From Dyadobacter sp. (GTDB lineage: Bacteria; Bacteroidota; Bacteroidia; Cytophagales; Spirosomataceae), in the NCBI RefSeq assembly GCF_017744695.1, contig NZ_JAGIAS010000002.1:682001-746000 (forward strand): a DNA stretch of 64,000 bases. Reading direction: 5' to 3'. Made by a program: the position numbers and the translations under genes. The notes under the pieces were generated by a model. The model was not told where the DNA came from, searched no databases, and saw only the letters and a list, made by a program, of their open reading frames with translations. Positions 43,668 through 52,653 of the stretch are shown here, in pieces. Every line of letters begins with the position of its first letter. Positions within the stretch are counted from its first letter, which is position 1.

Positions 43668-45338
43668 TTAATATCCCGTATTCTGTGTGATGTTGGGATT
43701 CACACGCCGCTCTACAGCCGGGATTGGCCACAGGTACTGCCGGGATTTGTCGAAACTCCGCTGGGACAACGTTTTAACATCCGTTCCGAAGCCCGAATAG
43801 TCGGCCAGGCCGTCGTCATCGAGCGGCGTAACACCCGGGAATGGCCACTTGGCGCGGTTCTGGGCCGCCGGGTCGGGCAAGCCCACGACCGGCGTCGATA
43901 ATGCCTTTTCGGCCAGCTTCCAACGTATCAGGTCCATGTAGCGCAATCCTTCACGCGGGAACTCCACACGGCGCTCGCGGCGCAGTACCTTGCGCAATGC
44001 GACGGCATTGGTGACGGTAACCGCCGGATAAGCCGTTGTTTGCTCCACGCTTACGCCGTAAGCCCTGGCCCTGACCTGGTTAACGGTGTTCAAAACACTT
44101 TCATCGATCTCTCCGAGCTCCATTTTGGCCTCTGCGTACGTCAGAAGCATTTCCGCATAGCGGATAACGATCGCATCATTGTCCTCCACCAACCGGTCGG
44201 GCCAGGTTTGGTCGATGCCTTTTTTCCAAAGCAACCCTGTGAAGCTCGCAAATGCGGCCACGGCGCGGGTATCTTTGTTGGGTACCCTGCGGTTCTCTTT
44301 CGAGCTGAACACCGTTAGGGAATCCGGATGCGGCATGTAATTATAGCCCAGCCATTGGGTGTTGAACTCCACGATCGTCGCCGTCAGCCGCGGGTCACGG
44401 TTCTTGAAGGGGGCCTTCGGGTCATACAAAGCCGATTCGTCGATCGGCTTCCCGTCGGTGCATTCGTAGGCGTCCATCATGTCACGCGTGGGCAGTTGCG
44501 CGCCGTACCCACCCGCATTACGTGAGATGTTGTCCTGCACGTAACCCGCGCCATTGAAAACCTGCTGTTTTTCATCACGTGGAATGCTGATGATCATCTC
44601 CTTACTGGTCTCGCCGGCCTTCAAAAAAAGTTGGGAATAGCTGCTGTGCAGTGCATAAATTCCTAAGTCAATGACCGCTTTAGAAGCATCTCGCGCCAGC
44701 TGCCATTTACCTGTATACAAAGCCGTACGCGCCTTGATCGCCAGCGCGGCGCCTTTCGTCAGCCTTTTCGTTTCGGAGGCACCGTAGGAAACAGGCAGGT
44801 TAGCGATGGCGAAATCAAGCTCGTCGAAGACGAATTGCAGGATTTCGGCCTGGTTCTTGCGGGCAATGCCATAGGATTCTTCCAGTGCAACCGGGGTAGT
44901 CAGCAACGGCACGTCTCCGAAATGCGTGATCAACCGCGAATATTGGTAGGCCCTGATGAGCCGCATTTCCGCTTCCAAGCGTAGCATAACGGCCGGCGGC
45001 GTATTCGCTGCGGCGCGCTCTTTGTTGGCGATAAACGAGTTGACGCGGGCGATGGCTTTGTAGGAATTGAGCCAGAATGTCTGCACGCCGGCGTCGTCGG
45101 CATTCATCGTTCCGCCGATCACGGCGTTGGTCAGCTGCCCGCGGTGCCATTCGTTGTCGCTGAACAGCTCGTTGTCGTTGCCCCAGAATGCGAGGCGGTA
45201 CAAATCGTTCACCGCGAGTTCCAGCTCGGTCTGGTTCGAATAGAATGTACCCGTGGAAGCTTCCGAAAGCGGATTGAGGTCCAGGGTATGACAACTCGTC
45301 GCCCCGGTAAGGAGCATCAGGAATAGGGTCTTTTTCAT
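43668..45338 (-). CDS. SusD/RagB family outer-membrane lipoprotein
   Basis: A 556-residue lipoprotein with lipobox cysteine in TGATSCH (signal MKKTLFLMLL). The RagB/SusD fold shows TPR-like helices near residues 55-250 (AEMRLIRAYQYSRLITHFGDVPLL) and the C-terminal domain ending with LRKVLRRERRVEFPREGLRYMDLIRWK, both diagnostic. It is the ligand-binding surface partner of the SusC gene 23 bp upstream. Ligand unknown, no glycosidase nearby. Confidence 0.94.
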   Translation of the reverse strand: MKKTLFLMLLTGATSCHTLDLNPLSEASTGTFYSNQTELELAVNDLYRLAFWGNDNELFSDNEWHRGQLTNAVIGGTMNADDAGVQTFWLNSYKAIARVNSFIANKERAAANTPPAVMLRLEAEMRLIRAYQYSRLITHFGDVPLLTTPVALEESYGIARKNQAEILQFVFDELDFAIANLPVSYGASETKRLTKGAALAIKARTALYTGKWQLARDASKAVIDLGIYALHSSYSQLFLKAGETSKEMIISIPRDEKQQVFNGAGYVQDNISRNAGGYGAQLPTRDMMDAYECTDGKPIDESALYDPKAPFKNRDPRLTATIVEFNTQWLGYNYMPHPDSLTVFSSKENRRVPNKDTRAVAAFASFTGLLWKKGIDQTWPDRLVEDNDAIVIRYAEMLLTYAEAKMELGEIDESVLNTVNQVRARAYGVSVEQTTAYPAVTVTNAVALRKVLRRERRVEFPREGLRYMDLIRWKLAEKALSTPVVGLPDPAAQNRAKWPFPGVTPLDDDGLADYSGFGTDVKTLSQRSFDKSRQYLWPIPAVERRVNPNITQNTGY

Positions 45339-45361
45339 GTGTTATCAATCAAATAGGGTTA

Positions 45362-48300
45362 CTAAAACCGGATAGTGGCACCAGCCATGAACGTGGCAAC
45401 GATCGGGTACGAATAGCTGCCCGATTCCGGGTCTAGGTATTTGGGAAACTTGCTGAGTGAGAAAACGTCGTTGGCCGAAAGGTAGAGCCGCAACGACTGC
45501 ACACCTGTCCTTTTCAGCACGTCCTGTTTCAGGGTGTAGCCCATTGTGATGTTTTTCAGCCGGAAATACGCCCCGCTCATCAGCCAGTAGTCCGAAAGCG
45601 CATAGTTGGCGCCGTTGGAGGTGCGTGATAGCCGTGGATAGGTCGCTTTCAGGTTCTGCTCGGGTGTATTATTGTTGCTCCAAAACTTGCCCACCATTTC
45701 AGCCGGCATATTGCCAAATGCCTCTGCGAATGGCTGTGTCACCTCGGAGCTCAGCCGCGCGAGTTTTTTGGCAACACCCTGGAACGTAACGCCTACGTCA
45801 AAACCTTCATAGTCGGCCCGCAGGTTACCGCCGTAGAGGTAACGCGGCAATGCGCCTCCGAGCAACACCTTATCGTCGGTCGTGATCTTGCCGTCCTGGT
45901 TTACATCCACGTAACGGACATCCCCCGGTTTGGTAGTCACATTCAGCACCGGCGCTCCCTTGATTTCGTCAACCGTTTGGAATAACCCGTTTGAAATATA
46001 CCCGAACCATTCGTTGTACTGGCTACCATTACGAACAATCTGGTCACCCCGGAACTCGGTACCTTTCAAATCCCCTACCGTCGATTTGGCATCCGACAGG
46101 TTCGCTGAAACGGAGTAGTTGAGCTTATTGATGCGGTCGCGCCAGCCTAGTTCCAGCTCCCAGCCCTCCACATTCAACGTCCCGGCATTCTGGTTGGGTT
46201 TGTCATAGCCCATGTAAAGCGGGATATCGAGCGGCAGGAGGATATTGGTGGTGGTCTTTTTGTAATAATCGGCTGCCAATGTGAGACGGTCGTTCAGGAA
46301 CGCGGCATCTAGGCCGATATCGGCAGTCCGGCTGGTTTCCCAGCTGATATTCTCAACCGCATACACCTGTTGTGCTCCGCCGGTAAGCGGCACTACGCCG
46401 CCGTTCTGGTAAAACAAGGCAGTGGAAAAATCGATGGTAGCCATGTAAGGATAATAGGCCGGGTTACCATCCTTGTCGAGCAGGCGCTCGTTACCGGCCT
46501 CCCCCCACGAGCCGCGGAGTTTCAGGAACGAAAGCCAGCGTGTGCTTTTGAGGAACTGTTCCTCCGAAACCGTCCAGCCGGCGGAAACGGAAGGATAAGC
46601 GGCTTTCCGGTATTGCGATGCAAACCGCGACGAAAGGTCAGAACGAAGGTTTCCCTGGACGAAGTATTTGCTCTTGAAATTGTACTGCAACCTACCGAAG
46701 AAGGAATGCAAGCCCGACTCATTCGCACTGCCGCTGTTATCGCGCAGCTCCGTCGAACCCGAGTTGAGGTAAGGAAAGCCCGTCAATGCAAACCCGCTCC
46801 GCGATGCACCGAGCGATTCCAGCGAACGGTAATTTTCTTCAAAACCTGCCAGAATATCAATCGAATGCGCATTATTGAATTCCTTCGCATAGTTCGCCAG
46901 CACCTGTCCGTTGATCGTCACGCCTTCCGACCGGCCTTCGTTCAGCACCGTCCGCGCCTGATTCATCACCGTACCCATGGTACCGTCCGGGTTGGTGAAA
47001 CGGATCTGCTTGGAGAAGAATTTGGTTTTATCAAAATCGAATACGGGCGCTACCAGGGCGGTCAATGTGAGGCCGTTCACTGGCTTGTAATTGAACTGCA
47101 TCCGGCCGCCGATCTGGTTATACAAACCTCTCGAAAAACCACCCTGCCGAATCTGTGCGAGCGGGTTACGGCCATCCTTGCCCACCGCGAGGTTGCCGTT
47201 TTGATACACGTCGTCGTAAATAGGCGGCATGATGCGCGCTTCGTAGATAGGGTTGTAAGCGTTGCTGGGAAGCTCGTTGGCATTGCCTTTGTTCGTGGTC
47301 CTTTTGTAGAAAACATCCAGGTTCACGCTGATTTTATCGTTCACCTGCATATCGTTATTCGCCCGAAACAGGTAGCGGTCGTACGAACGGTTATCATAAA
47401 ACGCGCCGGAGCTTGCATATCCCAGCGATGCCTTGGTTTTGATTTTGCCTGTCCCCATGGTAAAAACGAGGTCATGTCGCTGGCGTGGGGCGCTCTTGCG
47501 TGTGAGAATGGCCTTTTGCCAATCCGTATTCGGAAAATGGTCGGGGTTTACGCGGTTGCTGTCGAGGTAAGATGCCACGTAAGCACCGGCAAACGGTCCG
47601 GCGGTAGCGCCATCGTTGACGGCCTGCTCATTGAAATACCGCATGTAATCCTGCACGCCTACATATGCGGGTGTAGCCGTGGGTCGCTGCACACCGTATT
47701 CGTAGGTGTATTCAAGGCTCCCCTGCCCGCTTTTGGCCCGTTTCGTGGTGACGAGGATCACGCCGGCCGCCCCGCGTGAACCGTAAATAGCCGCCGATGC
47801 GGCGTCTTTCAACACTGTAATGTTCTCGACGTCGCCCGGGTTCACATTATCAATGCTCGCCACCGGAACGCCGTCCACGATCACCAGCGGACTGTTGGTA
47901 CCGATGGTAGTAATACCGCGAATGAGGATGCTCGAACCCGAGCCGGGCGCACCACTGCTGCGCGTAACCGAAACGCCCGCAACGCTGCCCTGCAACGCCT
48001 CCGATACCTGTAACGTCTGCCTCCCACCCACGTCGCGGGCACCGATCGAGGAAATGGCCCCGGTAAGGCCCTTCTTTTTCTGCGTACCGTAGCCTACCAC
48101 AACCACTTCCGATAGTGCATTATCACTCTGTTTGAGGGTTATACTGAGTTTTGTCCGGGCGCCGGGTGCAATGTCCTGGCTTTGGTAACCTACAAATGAA
48201 AATGTGAGGGTAACGGCCTCGCCATCGGGTAATGCAAGCGTATAGTCACCATTCGTATCTGTAACCGTTCCGCGCTGGGTTCCTTTGATCACGATGCTCA

Positions 48301-48421
48301 CGCCAGGCAGGTCTTTTGCGCTCTCGTCCGTCACTTTGCCCGTAAGCTGCCGTACTTGCGCCAGCAGCGGTCCCATTGAAGCAAACAACAAGGCGCAGCC
48401 AAGTAGAATTTTTTGTCGCAT
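45362..48421 (-). CDS. SusC/RagA TonB-dependent transporter, no STN domain
   Basis: About 1019 residues from the ATG at 48421 (MRQKILLG); a TTG at 48433 is the longer alternative. After the signal peptide (to about residue 25) come a carboxypeptidase-regulatory-like domain (about 28-110; VTDESAKDLPGVSIVIKGTQ), the TonB-box region EVVVVGYGTQKKKG, the plug (about 125-235) and the barrel, ending in TIRF. The lack of an STN domain means that it cannot signal to a FecR protein, in agreement with the absence of sigma/FecR genes beside it. It is divergent from the membrane regulator-like gene at 48612. Confidence 0.94.
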   Translation of the reverse strand: MRQKILLGCALLFASMGPLLAQVRQLTGKVTDESAKDLPGVSIVIKGTQRGTVTDTNGDYTLALPDGEAVTLTFSFVGYQSQDIAPGARTKLSITLKQSDNALSEVVVVGYGTQKKKGLTGAISSIGARDVGGRQTLQVSEALQGSVAGVSVTRSSGAPGSGSSILIRGITTIGTNSPLVIVDGVPVASIDNVNPGDVENITVLKDAASAAIYGSRGAAGVILVTTKRAKSGQGSLEYTYEYGVQRPTATPAYVGVQDYMRYFNEQAVNDGATAGPFAGAYVASYLDSNRVNPDHFPNTDWQKAILTRKSAPRQRHDLVFTMGTGKIKTKASLGYASSGAFYDNRSYDRYLFRANNDMQVNDKISVNLDVFYKRTTNKGNANELPSNAYNPIYEARIMPPIYDDVYQNGNLAVGKDGRNPLAQIRQGGFSRGLYNQIGGRMQFNYKPVNGLTLTALVAPVFDFDKTKFFSKQIRFTNPDGTMGTVMNQARTVLNEGRSEGVTINGQVLANYAKEFNNAHSIDILAGFEENYRSLESLGASRSGFALTGFPYLNSGSTELRDNSGSANESGLHSFFGRLQYNFKSKYFVQGNLRSDLSSRFASQYRKAAYPSVSAGWTVSEEQFLKSTRWLSFLKLRGSWGEAGNERLLDKDGNPAYYPYMATIDFSTALFYQNGGVVPLTGGAQQVYAVENISWETSRTADIGLDAAFLNDRLTLAADYYKKTTTNILLPLDIPLYMGYDKPNQNAGTLNVEGWELELGWRDRINKLNYSVSANLSDAKSTVGDLKGTEFRGDQIVRNGSQYNEWFGYISNGLFQTVDEIKGAPVLNVTTKPGDVRYVDVNQDGKITTDDKVLLGGALPRYLYGGNLRADYEGFDVGVTFQGVAKKLARLSSEVTQPFAEAFGNMPAEMVGKFWSNNNTPEQNLKATYPRLSRTSNGANYALSDYWLMSGAYFRLKNITMGYTLKQDVLKRTGVQSLRLYLSANDVFSLSKFPKYLDPESGSYSYPIVATFMAGATIRF

Positions 48422-48433
48422 ATTTTTTTCCAA

Positions 48434-48611
48434 TATTTAGGGTTTCAAGCTGTCCCGGGGAATTCCATTCGGGGCCCTGGGATTGCACAGATCAAAAATT
48501 TGAGTGAGCAAATATAAAATTGGACAATACGGAGATTTTCAAATGCGCTTAGCCAGTTCGCTATCCAAAATTATGGACAACCTAAAAAGCTGACATACAG
48601 AAGTTTATTGT
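48434..48611. promoter_or_regulatory. Divergent intergenic region of the second SusCD locus
   Basis: A 178-bp AT-rich gap between the SusC gene and the membrane regulator-like gene. It must contain promoters for both directions. No repeat or -7 element was identified with confidence. Confidence 0.4.
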
Positions 48612-49955
48612 ATGAGTATTATGGAGAATGGACAAGACAAGGCGAGCTCGTTAGACCACCTCGATCACTGTTGTCAACTTGTGGCGGATACCTACGGCAA
48701 GCCCGACAGTTCGGAATGGACGAACAGCGATTTCATCAGGCTTTGCAGCATCCTTTATAAAAAAACGCACGTGCAGATCAGCCCGAATACCTTGAAAAGG
48801 ATTTTCGGAAAAATTAAAACGGACGCCCGGTATTACCCTCAGAAAGCCACGCGTGACGCGCTGGCGCAGTATGTCGGTTTTGCCGATTGGGATCAGTTTA
48901 TCCTTACGCAGTCGCGGCAGCAACCTGCACCGCCTGTCCGGCAGCCTAACCCCCAGCCTGCGGTCCTCCGGCCGGTGGACGTGCCGTTGCAGCAGCTACC
49001 CGTCCGTAAATCGCTGGTACGGAAGCTAATTATGGCCATTTTTGTATTGATCGTCATTGCCGTTGCAGTGTGGCAAGGATTCCTTTTCTGGCAAAGCGAC
49101 CAACCGGAAGTAACCCTGTTTTGTAAAAACCCGGAAGGAGATAACCCGCATTCGGCCGTTTTTGTGGTGCGGAACTTCAGGAATGTATCCGAGCTTGCCG
49201 ACGATTATACCATCGAGTTCGGAGATGGCGAAAAAGTACGTCTGAACGGCAAGGACAGTGTCTATTCAAACTATTACGAGGTACCGGGGCGCTGTCTGGC
49301 CATATTGAAAAAAGCCGGCGTGCCGCTGGATACCGTACCTGTTTTCCTGCATACCAGCGGATGGACCGCCACGGCGAACATGATGTACGATACCACACGT
49401 GTGTACCCCATCGAAGCGCCGGGGCTTTTCACCGGGGGCTATAACAGCATCAGCGCCGCCCAAATAGCGCGGGCTGGCGTCGACACCAATCGGACATTCT
49501 TTGTCGATTTCATCAATACGCACCTCACCGGCATTGATGGCGACAATTTCGAACTCCTGATCGACGTGAAAGCCTCCCCCGCACGCCCGGGTGTACGCTG
49601 CTCGCAGGTGCGCGTAACGGTGTTCGGGGATTCGTCCAATCACATGGTCGATATCATGAAACCCGGCTGTGCGCATTGGAGTAAACTGCAATTTTCAGAA
49701 CTACGGAAAGACGGCCGGTCCGAGGGGCCCAATTTCCTCGGAGCCGACCTCACAGCCGGCGGCACCATCGGCATGAAAGTCGTAAACCGCCGGGCGACAT
49801 TGCTGATCAACGACAGAGAAGTTTATAAAAACACTTACAAAAACGCGCTGCGGCACATTTATGGGCTGGACATCATGTTCGCGGGTGTCGGTACCATACG
49901 ATCGGTCCGGTTGAAAGATCTGAAAACGGGGAAAGAATTTGCGGGAAATTTTTAA
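48612..49955 (+). CDS. Membrane-anchored HTH-like protein with extracytoplasmic sensor part (putative SusCD regulator)
   Basis: A 447-residue protein. Residues about 36-100 (WTNSDFIRLCSIL, ISPNTLKRIFGKIK, ATRDALAQYVGFADWDQFI) resemble a Bacteroidota helix-turn-helix-type N-terminal module. A proline-rich linker follows (PAPPVRQPNPQP), then one membrane segment at about 138-160 (MAIFVLIVIAVAVWQGFLFW). The outer part has a PKD-like stretch (YTIEFGDGEKV, about 165-265) and a LamG-like C-terminal region (about 290-447). It is divergent from susC. It could sense a polysaccharide outside and bind DNA inside as a one-component regulator; this is inference, and the HTH call is by motif eye only. Confidence 0.6.
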   Translation: MSIMENGQDKASSLDHLDHCCQLVADTYGKPDSSEWTNSDFIRLCSILYKKTHVQISPNTLKRIFGKIKTDARYYPQKATRDALAQYVGFADWDQFILTQSRQQPAPPVRQPNPQPAVLRPVDVPLQQLPVRKSLVRKLIMAIFVLIVIAVAVWQGFLFWQSDQPEVTLFCKNPEGDNPHSAVFVVRNFRNVSELADDYTIEFGDGEKVRLNGKDSVYSNYYEVPGRCLAILKKAGVPLDTVPVFLHTSGWTATANMMYDTTRVYPIEAPGLFTGGYNSISAAQIARAGVDTNRTFFVDFINTHLTGIDGDNFELLIDVKASPARPGVRCSQVRVTVFGDSSNHMVDIMKPGCAHWSKLQFSELRKDGRSEGPNFLGADLTAGGTIGMKVVNRRATLLINDREVYKNTYKNALRHIYGLDIMFAGVGTIRSVRLKDLKTGKEFAGNF

Positions 49956-49960
49956 TGCTG

Positions 49961-50782
49961 CTATTCCGAAGGCAACTCCGCCGCCGCCTTTTCCGGTGAC
50001 GTTTTCCTCCTCTTTCTCCACCAGTTAAGCGCCATCACCAGCCCAATAGCAAGCAGCACGAAAGGCCAAACCGCTACCAGCACCACGGTAAATGCGCGAA
50101 GGTTCCCTACGCCTTCTTTGAATGCGTCAGCTACTTCCCGCAAGAATGGGTTAGAAGTTACCAAAGGTTTGAAAAACAAAATTTTGAGGGTCGAATATTC
50201 CACATCGTTATTGAGCTGTCGGAACTGCTCTTCGGAAGATTCAATATCCTCTCTGATTTCACCCAGCTCCTTTTCAATTTCCAAAATATCTTTCACCGTA
50301 GTGGCCTTGCTCAGCAATGCTCGATAACGGTCCTCTATTTCCTTTTTAGTTTTAAGGCGCGATTCGGTATCAATGTATTGTGCTGTAACGTCTTCGTTGG
50401 ATATCGACCTGTCTCGGAAGTTTGTCACGCCGGCTGTGGCCGAACTTAAAAATGCGTCAAAACGCTTCGCCGGGACGTGTACATACATGGTGTAGGTGAT
50501 TTCTGTCTCACTTCTATGCTCATCATCACGGCTTACATAAGCATTATTCGCTCTCACAGCAGCCATTATTACTTTACGCGTCGCATCAGCGTCCTCGGTT
50601 TCAAACTCCACGTTGCCATTCTTGATGAACTTACGCTGACCCGGCTTCGAGCCCGGCGGCGTTTCTTTGGGCGGTGGCGGCACCTTCATCAAACTTATTT
50701 CCATTGCCGGAGATTCCTCTCCCTGCCGCCCGTTGCACGCCGCGAGCATCAGGATCATAGCGATAGTAGACAACCATTTCAT
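49961..50782 (-). CDS. DUF4349 domain lipoprotein
   Basis: About 273 residues from the ATG at 50782 (MKWLSTIAMILMLAACNG, lipobox cysteine); the frame runs open to 50965 but the extension is not used. Residues about 60-230 form the DUF4349 domain with a long coiled coil (KKEIEDRYRALLSKATTVKD and the ILEIEKELGEIREDIESSEE stretch). One C-terminal membrane segment (VVLVAVWPFVLLAIGLVMAL) is followed by a basic tail. It thus appears anchored at both ends. It converges on the regulator-like gene with a 5-bp gap. Function of the family is unknown. Confidence 0.85.
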   Translation of the reverse strand: MKWLSTIAMILMLAACNGRQGEESPAMEISLMKVPPPPKETPPGSKPGQRKFIKNGNVEFETEDADATRKVIMAAVRANNAYVSRDDEHRSETEITYTMYVHVPAKRFDAFLSSATAGVTNFRDRSISNEDVTAQYIDTESRLKTKKEIEDRYRALLSKATTVKDILEIEKELGEIREDIESSEEQFRQLNNDVEYSTLKILFFKPLVTSNPFLREVADAFKEGVGNLRAFTVVLVAVWPFVLLAIGLVMALNWWRKRRKTSPEKAAAELPSE

Positions 50783-50860
50783 AGGTGTTTTATATTTAAT
50801 TTTCTTAAATATATATTTGTAATTAATCAAATGCAACAGGGATTTCTCAAAATTTACGCT

Positions 50861-50995
50861 ATGCAAAAAGACGACGAACAAACCAAGCAGCCGGCACGTG
50901 GCGATGAGTGGCGTGTTATTATTACCGGCTTGATTCTCTTCGCAATATCTGCCATTCTCCGTCACGTCGGCCCAAATGGAGCCTTTTGTTTATAG
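50861..50995 (+). CDS. Tiny single-pass membrane protein, 44 residues
   Basis: From ATG 50861 (an upstream in-frame ATG at 50831 would add ten residues) to a TAG at 50993-50995. The protein has a charged N-terminus (MQKDDEQTKQPARGDEW) and one membrane segment (VIITGLILFAISAIL). Its last four codons and stop lie inside the interspersed repeat element (TGTTTATAGC), so the native C-terminus may have been replaced when the repeat arrived. Function unknown. Confidence 0.5.
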   Translation: MQKDDEQTKQPARGDEWRVIITGLILFAISAILRHVGPNGAFCL

Positions 50996-51153
50996 CGAAA
51001 CGGGCCTACGCATTCGCCGGCCCGGAGGGACATCCTGTTTATAGCAATCGCCGGATCAAAACACGCCCGGGCTCCGTAGGTGCCGCCTGTACACGCTAGG
51101 CCGCACCTACGGAGCCGTAATACATTACCCGTACCGCGTTGGCTATAAACAGG
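50987..51153. repeat. Nested inverted-repeat element (interspersed repeat candidate)
   Basis: TGTTTATAGC occurs at 50987 and as CCTGTTTATAGC at 51034, with the exact inverse GCTATAAACAGG at 51142-51153. Inside lies a second inverted pair, GGCTCCGTAGGTGC at 51070-51083 and GCACCTACGGAGCC at 51103-51116. The nested symmetry without a reading frame suggests a non-autonomous repeat of REP or MITE type. No transposase is nearby. Confidence 0.65.
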
Positions 51154-51193
51154 GTGCCGCGCTGCGGCTACTCGTACGTCCGAATTTAATCGT

Positions 51194-51201
51194 TATCTTT
51201 G
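51194..51201 (+). promoter_or_regulatory. Bacteroidota -7 element before rsgA
   Basis: TATCTTTG matches TAnnTTTG. No clear -33 TTG is seen. A transcript starting about 7 nt downstream would have a leader of roughly 170 nt before rsgA. Confidence 0.5.
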
Positions 51202-51209
51202 CACCCAAT

Positions 51210-51260
51210 ATGTCAAGGTCTGAAACTACATATCGCCCATCTGCTGACATTGCAGCCTGA
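51210..51260 (+). other. Candidate leader peptide ORF before rsgA
   Basis: A 16-codon frame (MSRSETTYRPSADIAA) begins within a few bases of the expected transcription start and ends 119 bp before rsgA. Its position is that of a regulatory leader peptide, but there is no second evidence for translation. Confidence 0.3.
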
Positions 51261-51379
51261 CGCTGGTCTTCTGAACTAACTTCTTTTCGGGACCCGCGAT
51301 TACCCCTGCTTTGATTCAAATTTTCTCCACGCTATGCGCGGACAGGTGATGTGTTGCCCATAGCTCAGACTTTACAACC

Positions 51380-52444
51380 ATGACATCTTTAACTCAATAC
51401 GGGTGGAATACCCATTTTGAACAAAATTTCCATACTTACCGGGCGCAGGGACTCGAAGCGGGACGCATTACCGCCATCGAAGGTTTCCGTCATAAGCTTA
51501 TCACAGCCAATGGACCGGCCGACGCCATGCTCTCCGGTGCGCTGATGAATAGCGCGGACAATTGGGACCTACCCAAAGTGGGCGACTGGGTTGCATTCAA
51601 ACCCTATGATGGCGAATGCATTATCATCTCCGTTCTACCGCGAATCAACGAGCTGAGCCGCAAATTGCCCGGCCGGACGACCGAAAAACAAGTGATCGCG
51701 ACCAATATCGATACCGCATTTATCGTGCAGGGCCTCGACCGCGACTTCAACCCGATGCGTTTGCAACGCTACATCGCGCAGATCATGCAATGCAACATCC
51801 GGCCTGTCGTGCTCCTGAACAAGCAGGATCTCGTAGCCGATCCGGAATGGTACCGGCAGGAAGTGATCGCGTTGGGCTATGATTGCCCGGTGCTATTGCT
51901 CAGCGCGACGGGCCGGGAAGGGCTCCAACAATGGGCGGCCGAGCATTTACTGCCCGGCCGGACGTATGTGCTCATCGGTTCGTCCGGTGTTGGGAAAAGT
52001 ACCCTGGTGAATGCATTGCTGGGTTATCAATTGCAGGAAGAAGGCGCGGTAAGCAGCTTCAACCATAAAGGCAGGCACACCACGGTTTCGAGGCACCTGG
52101 TCACGCTGGCATCCGGGGCCATGCTGATCGACTCGCCGGGTATGCGGGAATTCGGCGTGACGCTGGAAGCCGACGGACAGGACATCGACTACCATCCCCT
52201 CCTTGCTGAACTATCGGCGGCGTGTCGGTTCGATGATTGTACGCACCGGCACGAGCCCGGCTGTGCAGTGGTAGCCGCCGTGCACGCAGGCGAGCTCCCG
52301 CGCGAGGTATACGATAGCTACCTCAAAATCAGCAGGGAGCAGGCACACTACCAAACCGTCGCCGCCGAGCGGAAACGCACCGAGCGGCAGTTTGGAAAAA
52401 TAGCGAAACAGGTAGCTCAATACCGGAAACAGCGCAAATACTAG
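51380..52444 (+). CDS. rsgA: Ribosome small subunit-dependent GTPase A
   Basis: A 354-residue circularly permuted GTPase that assists late maturation of the 30S subunit. N-terminal OB-like domain (about 25-105), then G4 (VVLLNKQD), G1 (GSSGVGKST), G3 (DSPGMREF) in the permuted order, and the C-terminal zinc-binding motif CRFDDCTHRHEPGC. All family marks are present; length is on the long side. It has a long leader with a small ORF and an own promoter. Confidence 0.96.
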   Translation: MTSLTQYGWNTHFEQNFHTYRAQGLEAGRITAIEGFRHKLITANGPADAMLSGALMNSADNWDLPKVGDWVAFKPYDGECIIISVLPRINELSRKLPGRTTEKQVIATNIDTAFIVQGLDRDFNPMRLQRYIAQIMQCNIRPVVLLNKQDLVADPEWYRQEVIALGYDCPVLLLSATGREGLQQWAAEHLLPGRTYVLIGSSGVGKSTLVNALLGYQLQEEGAVSSFNHKGRHTTVSRHLVTLASGAMLIDSPGMREFGVTLEADGQDIDYHPLLAELSAACRFDDCTHRHEPGCAVVAAVHAGELPREVYDSYLKISREQAHYQTVAAERKRTERQFGKIAKQVAQYRKQRKY

Positions 52445-52549
52445 CAGCAATTTCAGGGGCGTCCTCTCGGGGCGCTCCTGTTTGGGGGTATATCAAAAAG
52501 AAAAAGAGGAACATGCCGCCCCTCTCTTTACTCAAACTACAATGAAATC

Positions 52550-52588
52550 ATGTCCGGAGACCGGACTCTGTTAAAAGGTCCGGGACAT
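52550..52588. repeat. Imperfect inverted repeat between rsgA and the SusD gene
   Basis: ATGTCCGG at 52550-52557 pairs with CCGGGACAT at 52580-52588 with one bulge, and GTCCGG-AGA-CCGGAC is an inner palindrome. It lies in the 209-bp gap between convergent genes and may act as a terminator, though no clear T-tract follows. Confidence 0.4.
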
Positions 52589-52653
52589 CCGTTCTCTAAT
52601 GCCTGTGGGCTCCCCGACCGAGTGAACGGTAGCCTTGTAGTTGAACCGCTGAT

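Noticed and set aside
42405..43901. A 498-codon open frame on the plus strand
   Set aside because: Antisense to the large unknown exported protein and to the end of SusD. No signal or domain, low-complexity composition.
46370..47779. A 469-codon open frame on the plus strand
   Set aside because: It lies wholly antisense to the SusC transporter gene, has Arg/His/Val-rich shadow composition and no motif; high-GC third positions in the real gene explain the openness.
51034..51153. Possible structured RNA or riboswitch
   Set aside because: Symmetry is that of nested inverted repeats and the element sits before the rsgA promoter, so it is not part of that mRNA.
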